Assembly: GCA_947846985.1 (NCBI GenBank)
Contig: CANTUZ010000025.1
Span: 8,120,100-8,184,099, forward strand
DNA from: Fratercula arctica
Lineage: Eukaryota > Chordata > Aves > Charadriiformes > Alcidae
Length of the DNA stretch: 64,000 nt
Direction: 5' to 3'
Part shown: positions 13,179 to 25,674 of the stretch, one piece after another
How the letters are laid out: each line of letters opens with the position of its first letter
How positions within the stretch are numbered: the first letter of the stretch is position 1
Position numbers and translations under genes: made by a program
Notes under the pieces: model-generated
Seen by the model: only the letters and a program-made list of their open reading frames with translations
Databases searched by the model: none
Told to the model about the DNA's origin: nothing

Positions 13179-14764
13179 CAGTTCAGAGGATCAAGTGACA
13201 GAACAATTAAGTCAACTGGATATCCACAAGTCCATGGGTTCCGATGGGATGCACCCGAGAGTGCTGAGGGAGCTGGCAGAAGTCATTGCTGGGCCACTCT
13301 CCATCATCTTTGAAAGGTCCTGGAGAACAGGTGAGGTGCCTGAGGACTGGAGGAAAGCCAATGTCACTCCAGTCTTCAAAAAGGGCAAGAAGGAGGACCC
13401 GGGGAGCTACAGGCTGGTCAGCCTCACCTCCATCCCTGGAAAGATGATGGAACAGCTCGTTCTGGGCGTCATCTCAAGGCATGTGGAGGAAAAGAAAGCT
13501 ATCGGAAGTACTCAACATGGATTCACCAAGGGGAAATCATGTCTGACTATTCTGATAGCCTTCTATGATGGCATGACTGGATGGATAGATGAGGGGAGGG
13601 CAGTGGATGTTGTCTACCTTGACTTCAGCAAGGCATTCGACATGGTCTCCAACAGCATCCTCATAGGGAAGCTTAGGAAGAGTGGGTTAGATGAATGGGC
13701 AGTGGGGTGGATAGGAAACTGGTTGAAAGAGAGAGCTCAGAGAGTCATGATTAGGGGCACAGAGTCTAGTTGGAGGTCAGTGATGAGTGGTGTTCCCTAG
13801 GGGTCAGTACTGGGTCCAGTCCTCTTCAACATATTCATCAATGACCTGGATGAGGGGATAGAGTGCACCCTCAGCAAGTTTGTTGATGACACAAAACTGG
13901 GAGGGGTGGCTGACACACCAGAAGGCTGTGCCACCATACAGAGAGAATCTAGACAGGCTGGAGAGCTGGGCGGAGAGAAACCTTATGAAATTCAACAAGG
14001 GCAAGTGTAGGGTGCTGCACCTGGGGAGGAATAACCCCATGCACCAGTACAGGTTGGGGGCTGACCTGCTGGAGAGCAGCTCTGTGGAAAGAGACCTGGG
14101 AGTCCTGGTGGACAACAGGATGACCATGAGGCAGCAATGTGCCCTTGTGGCCAAGAAGGCCAATGGCATCCTGGGGTGCATCAAGAAGAGTGTGGCCAGC
14201 AGGCCGAGGGAGGTCATCCTCCCCCTCTACTCTGCCTTGGTGAGGCAGCACCTGGAGTACTGTGTCCAGTTCTGGGCTCCCCAGTTCAAGAAGGACAGGG
14301 AACTGCTGGAGAGGGTACAGCAAAGGGCTACCAAGATGATTAGGGGACTGGACCACCTGTCTTAGGAAGAAAGGCTGAGGGACTTGCGTCTCTTCAGTCT
14401 GGAAAAAAGACGGCTGAGGGGGGATCTTATCAATGCTTATAAATACTTAAAGGGTGGGTGTCAGGAGGATGGGGCCAGGCTCTTTTCAGTGGTGCCTGGG
14501 GACAGGACAAGGGGCAACGGGCACAAACTTGAACATAGGAAGTTCCACCTAAACATGAGGAGGAACTTCTTTGCTTTGAGGGTGGCAGAGCACTGGAACA
14601 GGCTGCCCAGAGAGGTGGTGGAATCTCCATCTCTGGAGACATTCAAAATCTGCCTGGATGTGTTCCTGTGTAACCTGCTCTAGGTGACCCTGCTTTGGCA
14701 GGGGGGTTGGACTAGATGATCTCCAGAGGTCCCTTCCAATCCCTACCATTCTGTGATTCTGTGA
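13179..14764 (+). mobile_element. CR1 LINE with long RT fragment, + strand
   Basis: This is a 1.6-kb 5'-truncated CR1. The RT domain begins near 13,195 with LDIHKSMGSDGMHPRVLREL. It carries [11 protein letters not shown] (first metal-binding Asp), [20 protein letters not shown] and GVP, where a TAG at 13,798 interrupts the conserved GVPQGS motif. The second catalytic box reads VDDTKLGG just downstream in the continuing frame. The rest continues through [20 protein letters not shown] to [20 protein letters not shown] and ends in the CR1 tail CCATTCTGTGATTCTGTGA. It is very similar to the CR1 at 46,812-49,193, suggesting the same young subfamily. It is inactive, with several breaks. Confidence 0.93.
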
Positions 14765-15429
14765 AATAAGAAAAGCTACTGACCATTTGTTTGTGCATGT
14801 TTTATGTACACAGTAATTGCAATTGCATCCATGGGTATAGGATTAACAAACACGTACTTCCGGTTAGAAACCTAGCTGTATAACTGCCAATATAATTGTT
14901 GCGTTTGTGTTAAACCATTTTTAAACACTTGGACCAGTGTGTTTTGGATTCGCGTCTGACATGGCGCACAGTGTGTTCATCTGGAGAAATAAAGGTTCTT
15001 TCAAAAATTCTTTCTTTCCAGCTTGTTGGTACCAGCAGGTGCTTGTTTGTTCCAAGAGACCGGGTTTCTAGAGCCTGAGCTCCCCATTTCTAACTGTAAC
15101 GTCAAATTACAAGTAATAGTGATTTTACAAAGCTATTCCATGAATGTCATGACATTGTTTTTCATTGATGATTAAGGGCATGTAATAACTGAAGTACTAT
15201 CAAAGAAATTGTATTACTGATTACAGCTACGTGGAGCTATTTGACTTAATGCTTTTTCTGAACAATTGTATTCTAGAATCAGCTAATTGTTAATTATGTT
15301 TCCAGAATACCTTTAAGAAATCACTGTTTCTGGGGTTGAGATTTTTTAGACCTGTGTAGCTGTGTCAGCTTGACCTGTTGCTCTTTCTAACCTATGAAGG
15401 TAGACTGACAAATTATTTGTATTGAACAG
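14765..15429. other. SV2C intron segment, nothing recognisable
   Basis: This is AT-rich intronic DNA between the CR1 tail and the next acceptor (ttgaacag). I see no gene, LTR or RNA element. Confidence 0.5.
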
Positions 15430-15558
15430 GTTTATTATGATGAAATTTAAATCAGTAACCTTTGAAGATTCCCTTTTTAAGAATTGTGTGTTTGAAGACA
15501 TCACTGAACTCATACTTCAGGAACTGTACTTTTGTGAATACCACCACCTACAACACAG
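15430..15558 (+). pseudogene. SV2C: SV2C exon (vi), frameshifted luminal beta-helix exon
   Basis: The exon lies between a ttgaacag acceptor and a gtatta donor and encodes part of the luminal domain built of short F-x-x-C/S-x-F repeats. Its first part continues the upstream frame: FIMMKFKSVTFEDSLFKNCV, then FED. Its second part is in frame with the downstream exons: SYFRNCTFVNTTTYNT. These halves are in different frames. The exon is 129 bp, while phase continuity and the expected repeat spacing imply 134, so about 5 bp are missing near 15,495-15,499. Translation from upstream meets TAA at 16,846-16,848 in the next exon. Skipping this exon would meet the same stop. Either the copy is a pseudogene or the sequence has an error here. 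Confidence 0.82.
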
Positions 15559-16832
15559 GTATTACAAGAAAAACCCCTGAACAACCATTGTTTAGCTGCA
15601 TGTTCTCATCTTACTATTTTGGACTGTTTATAATTTCTGGATTTCTAATCAGGCAAATAAGAAGCCTTCTTGTAGGGAATAAAAAGCAACAGGCCTCAAT
15701 AATGTAATACTAGAAAAGAGAAAGGATCACACCCCATTAGAGATACCACAGGCTTAATATTGACTCAGATAATAAACATCTCTTTGGTTTTAATAATCTC
15801 TAAAGAGATTCAGTCTGGAGAGGAAAAAATATGTTTACTGCTTTACTGATAGCTTTAATTAGGTGTATTTTTTTTGATCAAAATGGGACTGGTGAAATAC
15901 ATTGTTCTATTGTACTTGCTGCGGCATGGGGATCTGAGTTCAGGATTCAAACTACCTTATCTATAATCATTCCCAGTCTACTAAGTATTCTACCAAAAAT
16001 AGGAATGCGTATTTTCATATGTTTAAACAGAGGACTCATTTTTTTTTTTTCAGTTTAATACAATGTCAGTGAAAAAAGAATATAGCCAACTAAGCTTGTT
16101 GGAAAGATGTGGCACTTATTGCTTTCCTGTAACTCCAGCAATCATAATAGCAATAGAGTTATGTTTCAGAACAAGCAATGCCCAGCTTTCTTTGCCTGAA
16201 AGGAAAGTATTCTTAATTCAGGCTGAAAAGACTGACAGGAAAAACAGAAAGAAAGAGAAAATTATAAGGAGAGATCTCTGAAATGGTATTTGAAGAAGAA
16301 TGGCCTAAACTGTTGCATGTAGTAACTCATTCATGTTCAAGCTGAAGACCAAGCAGCCTGCTCAGAAATGAAAATGGGTTTAAATCTGAATTCTGTAGGA
16401 ACATTTCCCTTTAAAAGAAGTCAAACCAAACTGGGCATGATCAGCAGTCTCATCTGAAAGGCTATCTGGTATGGAAATAGGTCTGATACTGAGCAAGACA
16501 AAGTGATAGAAATTTGCAGGTATCCAGTGCTTTTTATGCAAAACCAACTGGTGCTGAGAGATCTTAACCGAATACAGTCCAAGCAGAGCTGAAAAAGATT
16601 AATATAATTTGCCTAATTCCAGGCCTTAGTTGCTCTTTTTCATAAGCTTTGCATATTTTTCTATTAAGATAAAAAGGTATCAAAATTAACAGCAATAACT
16701 AGTTCCCTATTATAGAGCAGTGAAAGCTCTTAGTTGTCATTAAAGTTGCCTAAACTTGAAATTTTTTTAATCAAAAGCTACACATGGAGTTGGCCATTAG
16801 CTGAAGTCTTTTTGTTTTTCTTCTTTCTACAG
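15559..16832. other. SV2C intron segment, nothing recognisable
   Basis: This is AT-rich intronic DNA with chance open frames only. A pyrimidine tract and ttctttctacag acceptor mark its 3' end. Confidence 0.55.
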
Positions 16833-17036
16833 ATCTCGAGCAATATAAATTTGTTGACAGTGAACTGATAAATTGCACATTTTTCCATATCAGGACAGGA
16901 TGCCAGATTTCTTTCAATGATGACTACAGTGCCTACTGGATCTACTTTGTTAATTTCATGGGAACTTTAGCAGTGTTACCGGGGAATATTGTGTCTGCTC
17001 TCCTGATGGATAGAATTGGACAGTTAACAATGCTAG
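16833..17036 (+). CDS. SV2C: SV2C exon (vii): luminal domain to helix 8
   Basis: This 204-bp exon in its normal frame encodes LEQYKFVDSELINCTFFHIR, then TGCQISFNDDYSAYWIYFVN, then FMGTLAVLPGNIVSALLMDR and IGQLTML. It contains the end of the luminal repeat domain, an NCT sequon, and the highly conserved LAVLPGNIVSALLMD(R/K)IG helix. The DDDYSAYWIYFVN-type motif is the SV2C form; SV2A has a different sequence at this point, which is my main reason for choosing SV2C. Because of the upstream deletion, a ribosome would enter in the wrong frame and stop at 16,846. Confidence 0.9.
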
Positions 17037-17948
17037 GTAGGGGCTTCACTTTAAAACAGGGAACACCACCAACACCTAAAGCTCTCCTGATAAAGTAACA
17101 TGTTCTCTTTTTAAAGAATTTGGTTCAGAGAGATGCAGAACATTCCTTCTACAGATACTTCATTTATGTGATATTCTAAGTGCAGTTTTAAAAAGTCCCT
17201 AATTTAGAAACTCCAGGAACAAAGGAGTCTAACCAATTCTGCTATGTCATGTTATCAGTCATTGCTCTTCCACACTGATATTACAAAACTGCAATTCAAG
17301 CATTACAGGATGAAATTTTGGAGAGCACTCACCATTAGCTTGTCTTTACTCAAACTGAAAGGAAAACAAGATGTATACAGGTAACCCTCACTGTATGAAG
17401 CAGCTCCTATGAAGAGTTAGCAGTCATTTGTCTGTTATCTACTTTGCAAAGTAACACAGCTGAAAGATATCTACTGTGGATTATCTGCAGTCACAAATCT
17501 GTTTTCATTTTACTTAAATAACTATGTGGTAGTTCATTATGTTCATTTTCTAGGAGAATATCTCTATATAAATGCAATTCCCACTTGGTGTTTTTATTAC
17601 TATGATATATAAATGAATTTCATGTAATTACAGATGACGATGAATGAAGAATAGGGGTAGTTTTTCCCCAGGCAGATTGCTTTGAGAGTTCAGAGAGGGT
17701 TCCAGCTTAATATATCATTATATGTATACTGATGTTTGAGGAGTTATGGTTTTTTTCCCTGAGCCCCTTATAATGTTTGTCTGCCTGACTGGTCTTACCA
17801 GCAGAGGGTGTCTCTTTAGTTTTTAACTCAAAAATATAGATAAGTTATTTAGCTGCACTGTATGAATGGAAACATTTGATGCAACAAACAAAGATTGTTT
17901 TTTAAATACAGCTTCACTTAGTGTTCATTTAATCTGTCTCATACTTAG
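17037..17948. other. SV2C intron, nothing recognisable
   Basis: This is a short AT-rich intron with a gtaggg donor and an atacttag acceptor. No element is seen inside it. Confidence 0.6.
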
Positions 17949-18108
17949 GTGCTTCCATGGTTCTTTCTGGCATAAGCTGTTTTTTCCTGTGGTTTGTGAC
18001 CAGTGAATCCATGATGATAGGTATGCTGTGCCTCTATAATGGTCTCACCATCTCAGCGTGGAACTCTCTTGATGTTATTACTGTGGAGCTGTATCCTACA
18101 GACAGAAG
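17949..18108 (+). CDS. SV2C: SV2C exon (viii): helices 9-10
   Basis: This 160-bp exon encodes GASMVLSGISCFFLWFVTSE, then SMMIGMLCLYNGLTISAWNS and LDVITVELYPTDR, with the Arg codon split before a gtatgt donor. It shows two hydrophobic helices and the (V/I)ELYPTDRR loop, conserved in SV2 and the wider transporter family as the second-half counterpart of the PESPRFLL motif. The reading frame is clean. Confidence 0.93.
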
Positions 18109-18920
18109 GTATGTGCAGATACATCTCCATTAATGTTGCTGATTCTATCTCTATGTACCAGCAGCAATGGTAAATAGAAAAGGTTAAGTATGAGCTTTAC
18201 AGTGGTAGTGATGTTTTGAGCGGGCTGAACAAATAGCTTGTCTTATGAATAACAAGGGGGGTAAAATAATCAAAAAGATTATTTTTTTTGAGCTATTTGG
18301 TACATATTTTGCATCAAATATCACCTAATCAGGAAAATACCACAAAAGTAGTTTCATATGAAGGAGAAAAAAAAAAAAGAAGGTCTAACTGCTACTCTCA
18401 TTTAAAACACAGCTAATGACTAGTATTTCTGAAAACAGTAATGGAATATTTCTGGGTTTCCCCTAATGCAACTAGCTATGATGGCAATAATTGGTCCAAA
18501 ATAGCAATGTAGTCTGTTGGCTGTGAAATGGTGGGGATGATAATAAAAAAATCATTCTCTGGAGCTGAACAGTATCTTCTGGAAGAGATTGTGCGCTTGA
18601 ACCATGCTGAGCTGTTAATCAGTCTGATACGAATTTGTATGCAGGGTCTTTAGGAGTCTGTACATACTTATCATTAAGTAGATACAAAAATGTTTTGGGC
18701 GCTGCTCTTCAAGGCTATTGCAGAAAAGCTCATGACAGTTTCCATGTCCTGCAAGCATTGCTGCTAGATGACATGGGTTGGGTTTTTTTGAGATACAAGG
18801 TACTCCTTAATGCTGATCTTATGTTACTGAATGGACTGAAGGAAGAACAGTTGAGTCATATGCCATTGTACATCAAATGTAAAAATATAAAAGACGCATT
18901 TTCTTGAATAGACTGGGATC

Positions 18921-18954
<34 letters not shown>

Positions 18955-20590
18955 TCTGTGTAAAGTTGCCCAGATTCCTGCCAAGGGACAGCTCTCTTAT
19001 CACAGTGATAGTCATTATGGCATTCACTAGAAGTTTCAGATATGGTGAAAAAAAGTTCTAGTTTATAAATGCATGATGCCTTGTTGGCAAGTCTGTTTTT
19101 GGACACAGGTGCAACTGGCTTTGGTATTGTCCATTAGGAGAGGCAGACTGTAGACTGACTTCTCTGTTTTCTTTTCATTAGCATTTAAAAAAAAATATGC
19201 TTCTTCACACAAGAAATAGATCTCCATTGTTATGGCTGTATCAAATAACCATACTAGGCTACTTTTGAATCCAAAGCACTAAACTTTAATATTAAGCACT
19301 ACTGGTTTTATTACGCCCCAGGAAATTGCTCTTCTGGCAAGAATTATTCCATCAGCCAAACTCTATGACATAATTTGAATAAATATCCTTTAGAAATAGC
19401 TATCTTCTTGACATTCCTGAACATAGTAGACACAAATATCTTCTTAAAATGAAGTAAAGAAAAATAATTGAAAAAGCCATTGATGTTAATGGAAGAAATA
19501 ATGATCATCATTACTAGAAATAATAAAAAGAAAGTAACTGATATCTATTCTAGGGCATCTGAATTTTGTGGATAATAGTTGTTTTTAAGTTTCTGCTAGC
19601 TTTGGGATTGTAGCAAATTTTTCCCCGTTTTCCTTTTTTAAAAAGCTTGTGTATGCAATAATAGCTGTATTGAATTCCACCTCAAAAATTTACTTGCAGC
19701 TGAGTTGTTGGGATTTTTTTACAACAACTTGGATAGAAAAACTTGTCATTTTATATTATCAATATAAAAAGGCTGATAGGCCAAATCTACCTTTGTCAGG
19801 AAAGACATTGCTGACATATACTGAAGATGCGATTTTTATTTTTATTTTTTCCCCAAAAGTTCTGGTTCCATCACTGCTGGTTTTTACCAGTTGGATTATA
19901 AGGAAAAAAAAAATTCTAGAAGTCTCTTCCTATATGTGTTTTTTTTAGATTGGGGCAAAGCTTCTTCATATTTCATAGAAATATTTGAAAATTAATACCT
20001 TCAGGGACTCAAATAGGCTGTTTCCCCCAATATTTTTTCTCTGATATTTTTTTGTCCAGACCAGCTACAGTTTAACAGACAGCATTACCCACCTCTGATT
20101 TCCATAGCCTGGCATGACTTGCCACGGTTTGCTGGGAATTTCCAGATTCTGCAAGTACCTGTAGGGCTGAACAGCCTTTCCAGGCATATATGGTACACAA
20201 AGCTGCCTGATCTGTTTTTGCATACAAGGTCCTTCATACTTAAGATGATGTGCTCCACTTTGACTTTAAAGCTGCATCCAGAATTAATCTGGTCCTGAAA
20301 CTGGCTTCCAGTTTTCCCTCAAAAGGTGATCTAGGCACAACAATTTTGCTCACTGTGTCACCATTTTACTGTTCCAATACGTACTTTTTCCTTACTCCCA
20401 ACGAGTAAAATGATCACAAACCAGCAGCAAAGCACAGCTTGAGGTTGGGCTGGAAGAAATGTGTGTGGAAGGAGGTTAGTTCACACTACCAAGCACAAGA
20501 GACCAGGCTGGGTTGCCCCTCCTTTTCCTCCTGCACAACTCCTCGCAGAAACCAGCCAGTTGCCAAACCACTGGGGCTTTGCCAGTGTCA
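18109..20590. other. SV2C long intron, first part
   Basis: This is AT-rich intronic DNA. Apart from the C homopolymer at 18,920-18,945 I see no mobile element, RNA gene or exon. Confidence 0.5.
18920..18945. repeat. Poly-C homopolymer, 26 nt
   Basis: This is an uninterrupted run of 26 C residues followed by GAAAAAAAA. The complementary strand could form stacked G structures. Such runs are unstable and are often misread, so the exact length is uncertain. Confidence 0.9.
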
Positions 20591-21000
20591 TGCAGGGTAG
20601 TACAAAACGTGTTTCATGAATTGCACTTGTAATAAACAGCCAGATTCCTTAAACAGAAATGGCACTTATTTTATTATAGGGACAAAGTCGATAAAGCAAA
20701 AGCACAGCGCTGGGTGCATGACTCAAGTCAGAGGCACACCAGCTACTACTTCACCCATGTCTTATATACATTCAACATTGCATCAGAGTAATGATTTATG
20801 ATGATTGATTATCATTAATCCCTTTTTCTTCTATTTGTGTGTTTTCCTTCTGGCAATTGTTTCTGAGGATCGATAATCTTCAGTTCCCTTTTTCCATGCA
20901 TATCAGCTCCCTTCTCCTATGCGTCTGTCTCCTTCTGTTAATCATTTGTGGGGTCTCTTGGAGAAGTTCTCTTTTGTTTCTCTCAGATGTTCTTCTTCAT
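20591..21000 (-). mobile_element. Possible LTR remnant (tentative)
   Basis: Read on the - strand, the segment has a TATA-like GTATATAAG (about 20,761-20,769) followed about 90 bp downstream by AATAAAATAA (20,669-20,678) and then a short U5-like tail ending near TGCA at 20,591. That order and spacing resemble a retroviral LTR. I found no matching second end and no target duplication, so the borders and the call are weak. A chance AT-rich arrangement is possible. Confidence 0.3.
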
Positions 21001-21735
21001 AGCTGCTGTTAGTTGTTATCTTTAAGGTTTCTCATGTTTCCTAATTTACTAAAGGTTAATTATCCTTATCATTCAAGTATTTATAGCCTTGTTGTTATTG
21101 CGAAAGCCAACAATACCTTCACCATTTTTCACACACTCCAGGTTATTTCTGGATCATATTGGCTTTTTGACAGGTAGGGATGTGGTGAGCAATTTGGAAA
21201 TGTGCAGTATATATGACACACGGGACACATTTGTTTCCTCTTCATCAGCTGCCTGCAGGGCAGAGTTAAGGTTGCTTTAAAATCTTAACAGATTGTGTGC
21301 ATTCAAACTCACCTATGTATTTGCATTTTAATTTACTTATGCCTGGATTTGAGGTAATTAAGTAGTTTGTCTTAAATTCTCGATAAGTACTTTCAAACTT
21401 TATGCCATTGTAGCATAGCTTTTGTCTGCATATTCTTTATAAAACCTCAGATGATTTGCACAACTGCTTAAATAAGAAATGTTAGAGACTATAGATTTCA
21501 AATGGTTCTCGGGTAGATGGAGAAGTTATGTTAAAAGGTGATGATATGTTATCAATGCTAGTCATAGGTAGGTTTCTGTCTTCCAGATGATACACATGGT
21601 GGTAACGAATAATCATTAAATTTATTTTTTTTTCATTTTTCGATACACAAATTTTAAAGGACACCCATGATGACTAGCTAATTACCAATAAGCAAGTAAA
21701 TTAACCCAGCTTCACAATGTAAAGACCTGTAAAGA

Positions 21736-21831
21736 CCGTCTTTTGTCCCGTCTTTTGTCCCGTCTTTTGTCCCGTCTTTTGTCCCGTCTTTTGTCCCGTC
21801 TTTTGTCCCGTCTTTTGTCCCGTCTTTTATG
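21736..21831. repeat. 12-bp minisatellite, eight units
   Basis: The unit CCGTCTTTTGTC is repeated head to tail eight times without length change; the last unit is slightly altered (TTTTATGG). On the - strand it would encode a Lys-Asp-Gly-Thr repeat inside a 75-codon chance frame. With the unit a multiple of three and no promoter or conserved flank, I regard the frame as incidental. Confidence 0.92.
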
Positions 21832-24800
21832 GCCTGTGCTATCCTGGATTGCTCAGCAGTCAGCTGGTTCTGAAAAGTCTTTGGTGTGACCCTCTTGAAA
21901 GCCAAACCAAACTATTCCATAGCCGTGGAAACTGCTCTGAAGGAAAGTTATTAAACGTCTTGCAAACGTTTTTGAGTGCTCCTAGAGTGATTTCCTACTT
22001 TCATAAACTTTCTGTATTTTCAGAACACTACTCTGAAAGAAGGTGATGTAGAAATTGAGGCACAGAGGAAAAAGGTATTTTTAAAAATTACTTTAGGTGC
22101 CCAATTTGACACATGTGGTACCTGTGATCCCAGTCACTTGAGCATTTTAGAAGAGGGAATGGGCTGAAAGTATAACTTCCACTGCAGCTATAAGCGCTCA
22201 GCACTTCAGCAACACAAACTTGAAGGTGCTAAGATGAGCACACAGAAAATGTGAAATGCATACTTGATGACTGTTTAGTTAACTTTAAGTGACTTGCTAG
22301 CATCATATAGGAATTCTGTGGCAGGGATTGTATCCTTTCTCCTGACAGCACTCATTGAGACTGTGACACACTGCTTTCTTATCTTGTGATCCCCAACCTT
22401 ATTCACAGTGAACCTTTCAACTTCTGCAACAGATAAGGGAAACCAAGTTTCCTTCACTACATACATGTTTTATCCCTCAAGCTTTCTTTGTTTTGTGCGT
22501 GTGCAGAGTGATACAGGAAAAAATGTGTGATGAGGTAATTACAGAATGTGTTGTAATGTGCACGCCCAAGGGGCTTGCAATAACATTGCACAATTTCCTA
22601 GCTCTGCCTGTAATACAAATATGAATGGAAGAGAGTTAAAATTCTCTGGAGAAGTAACATTTAGGAGACTTTTATGACTTTAAAATGCAATTGTTACTTT
22701 CACATAAATGATAAATATCTTCTTGTGAACTAATTTAGGAAGCACCAACTTTATAAACCAAGACTCTTGTCAAGGAGTGGATACAACAAATAAGCTGAAC
22801 CTAAACAGAAAGTGGCATAGAAATAGGTCATCTCCTTGTATCTCCTGCAGAGTAAATCAAGGTCAGATTGCATCATAACCAACAATTCATAAGTTTTACT
22901 ACAGCTGCCGGACATCTGGGTTTGAATCTTGGCCAGGAATATTTAGAATTCAAGGTGCGCTATAAAATTAAGTCATCCTGGTTTGCCTTTTTTTAATACC
23001 TCTGAAATAAGTTCATAAGGGTTTGGTCATAATTAAGAAATGTCACCTATCTTCAGTTCATTATATTTATCTTTTGCTCCTCTTCTTGAGCCCTGAGAAT
23101 TTGTCCCCAGAGTAATAAACATTATTCATGAGGTATCTTAAGTCCAAATTCTTATTGTTGTGGCTGTCAGAAGAGAAGTTTTCTATTCTTTTGAGTCATA
23201 ACAGCAGTCATTGACTGACAGCTATTTTCTACTGCTATCCTGTGGATGTGATTCAACTGGATTTTGCTGAAATTTCATGTTGCTGTTTATAAGGCATGAA
23301 ATGATGAACATATGCAATTCCTTAGGCAGCAGGCCAAGGCAGGAAGGCAAATTCCATGGTTGTACTTGCACACCGAGTGCTGTAATTAGCCAGGCTATAA
23401 TATGCATCTGTGTACTCATTTTTTAAAAGATCTGAAAATGCCTGGACATTAGAAAATTGTCCATAGCACATTCAGAAACTCTGTTTTCATAGCCTTTGCA
23501 TATTATCAGCATCCACAAAAATGGGATTCAGAGTCTTTTGTAAAGTGCTGGATAGGCTCAGCACTAGCTCTGTCAAGAAGGTTATGAAATAGCTGTGCTA
23601 CACATTCAGTAGCACTCCACTGCAGCACAACGTTGTTAGGTGCTCTGACTATCAACAATGGAAAAGTGGGCCTGAAATATTTTATGTAGGCATATAAGCA
23701 TCTGGTCTAAGAAGGAGCATATGTGGCAACCAGGAAACGAGCTCTTTTAATCTAAAGGCTTGGATAATCCCTCTGTTTTTAACTGTTTGGATTCTTGCTA
23801 TTTGTTATGTAGCACTTAGGTGAAAGGCAGTTAAGTATTTTAATTTGTCACAGTGTTCCCAGCACCAGAAGTAAAATACATTTGGGAAAATTACTTTTCT
23901 CTAACATTCAGCTTTCTCTCAGACCTGACACACTTATAGGACTTCTGCATTTTTCTTTTATCAATACTAAAATCTGTAACTTTTTTTTCTTAAGGCAAGC
24001 CCAAATTGATTAATCAGCATCATCTTACTGATGTGCTTGGAGGATTTATTTACATTCTCTAGCTGGACAAGGGATTCTTGCTACCAAACTCCCTTGGGCA
24101 GTAATGAGGATTGCTCGTGGAGTTAAAAAGATGTTTTTGTGCCAGTGCTTTACCCAGTAACTGATCAACATAACGGAAATTGGTGTATATAGTAATGGCC
24201 TTATGCCTCTGGATTTTTTCATTTAATTCATTCATGATGCTGAGATGACACGTCACGTATCTTTGATCATTTGCAGACTTTCCATACATTCTAGCACTTT
24301 CCTGAAACACTGTAGCAAAGACTGTATTTGGGCTGCAAGAGAAAATTGTGCTCTTATATGTATTTGTATTGCAGTGTATATATCGCATGGCTATTTTTAC
24401 TCCTTGGATTCAGTAGAATGACTTATGAAAGTGTGAATTAATACCATTTTTAGCTGATTTGAATCACAAACACTGTTCTATGAAAGATGTTTATAAATCA
24501 ACAAGTCTGAATTTGCTATTCCTAGAGCTCAACAGTTTGCTCAATGACTTCATTCTGAGTATGTGTGCAACAAATTCACATTCAAATATGGTATTAAAAT
24601 TGAAGGATATGAAGGCATAAGGTTGAACAGTGACAATGCTTTTCAGGTACAGGTCACAACAAAATTTAACTTAAGCCTGTAAAAATCTTACTGTTCCCAC
24701 TGATTATGAGCATGTTTTAGGCAAAAGGACATGCCTGAAAACTGCTTAAGATCAAAAGCTTGAATGTCTGCTGGATTGTTCATTTTGTATCATCAGGACA

Positions 24801-25674
24801 GTCAAGGGCAATAAAAATGAGCTTACTTTGTCTTACTCGTCTTTGTTTATAACTTGATAACATTAATGGGATTAGACTAATAATGACTCCTTACGATTGG
24901 AAAATTGAATAAGTCCATTTTACAAAGCAGAACTGGTTTTTCAGTGCCAACAAATTATTTAATTTTGCTCAGATATAAGAGATATTGTATTACAAAATTA
25001 CTTTAAAGCTTAATAAGGCAATCTTGGGTAGATAACCTATAATAGATCTAGATCACAGTGGCAGCCCTGAATGTGCTATCTGTAGAGCCCAGCACATGAA
25101 AGTAAATGGTCCAAATTGCTCAGAAATATATATCTGGAGCTCTGTTATAACTAGTTGATATAAGCAAATAGCATCTGTGAAACAGCTTACTTTTCTAACA
25201 TAATATAAAACAACACTGCATATAAATTTTGTACTGTTGCCTTTCCAAAGATTTCCTGCCTGTATCTGTCCAAATTTGCATTAGCTAGATCTATGTATTC
25301 CTTGGGGAGTTCTGGTATCTCTCTGAATATACCGAGGCTGTTGATGACTTAAGTGTCTGTTTTCTCTATGTGAACATTGGTTTTTTTTCTGTTACTGTTA
25401 TTTGTGACCAAGTTTGGTTTTACATCAGTACTGGCAAACAAAGAAACTGTATTTACATGTGCAGACGTTGATGACAACCAGTCACCACTATAACTTTAGA
25501 AATACTTTCTGTGTGTAAATAAGGCCAAAATTGAAACAGTTCTGACTTTCCTCCTCTTCTTTCCCTGACGTTCAAAATAGCCGCAGCTTGTTATTACCCT
25601 GTCAGATAGACTCTGTTTTCCAGGCTACCTGTTGTCTTTAACCTTTTCCTACCTGTTTGGAATGAAGTCTACTT
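21832..25674. other. SV2C long intron, middle part
   Basis: This is almost 4 kb of AT-rich intronic DNA between the minisatellite and the next CR1. There are only chance open frames, and no recognisable TE, RNA gene or exon. Confidence 0.5.

Noticed and set aside
15462..15707. An 81-codon frame as a separate small protein
   Set aside because: It is the second, shifted half of SV2C exon (vi) running into the intron.
15430..16848. Rescue of the SV2C frame by exon skipping
   Set aside because: Joining 10,445 directly to 16,833 puts the same phase into the next exon and meets the same TAA.
21736..21831. CRISPR array
   Set aside because: Contiguous 12-bp tandem repeat without spacers, in a vertebrate genome.
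21678..21905. A repeat protein with Lys-Asp-Gly-Thr units
   Set aside because: A chance product of the minisatellite; no conserved flanks.
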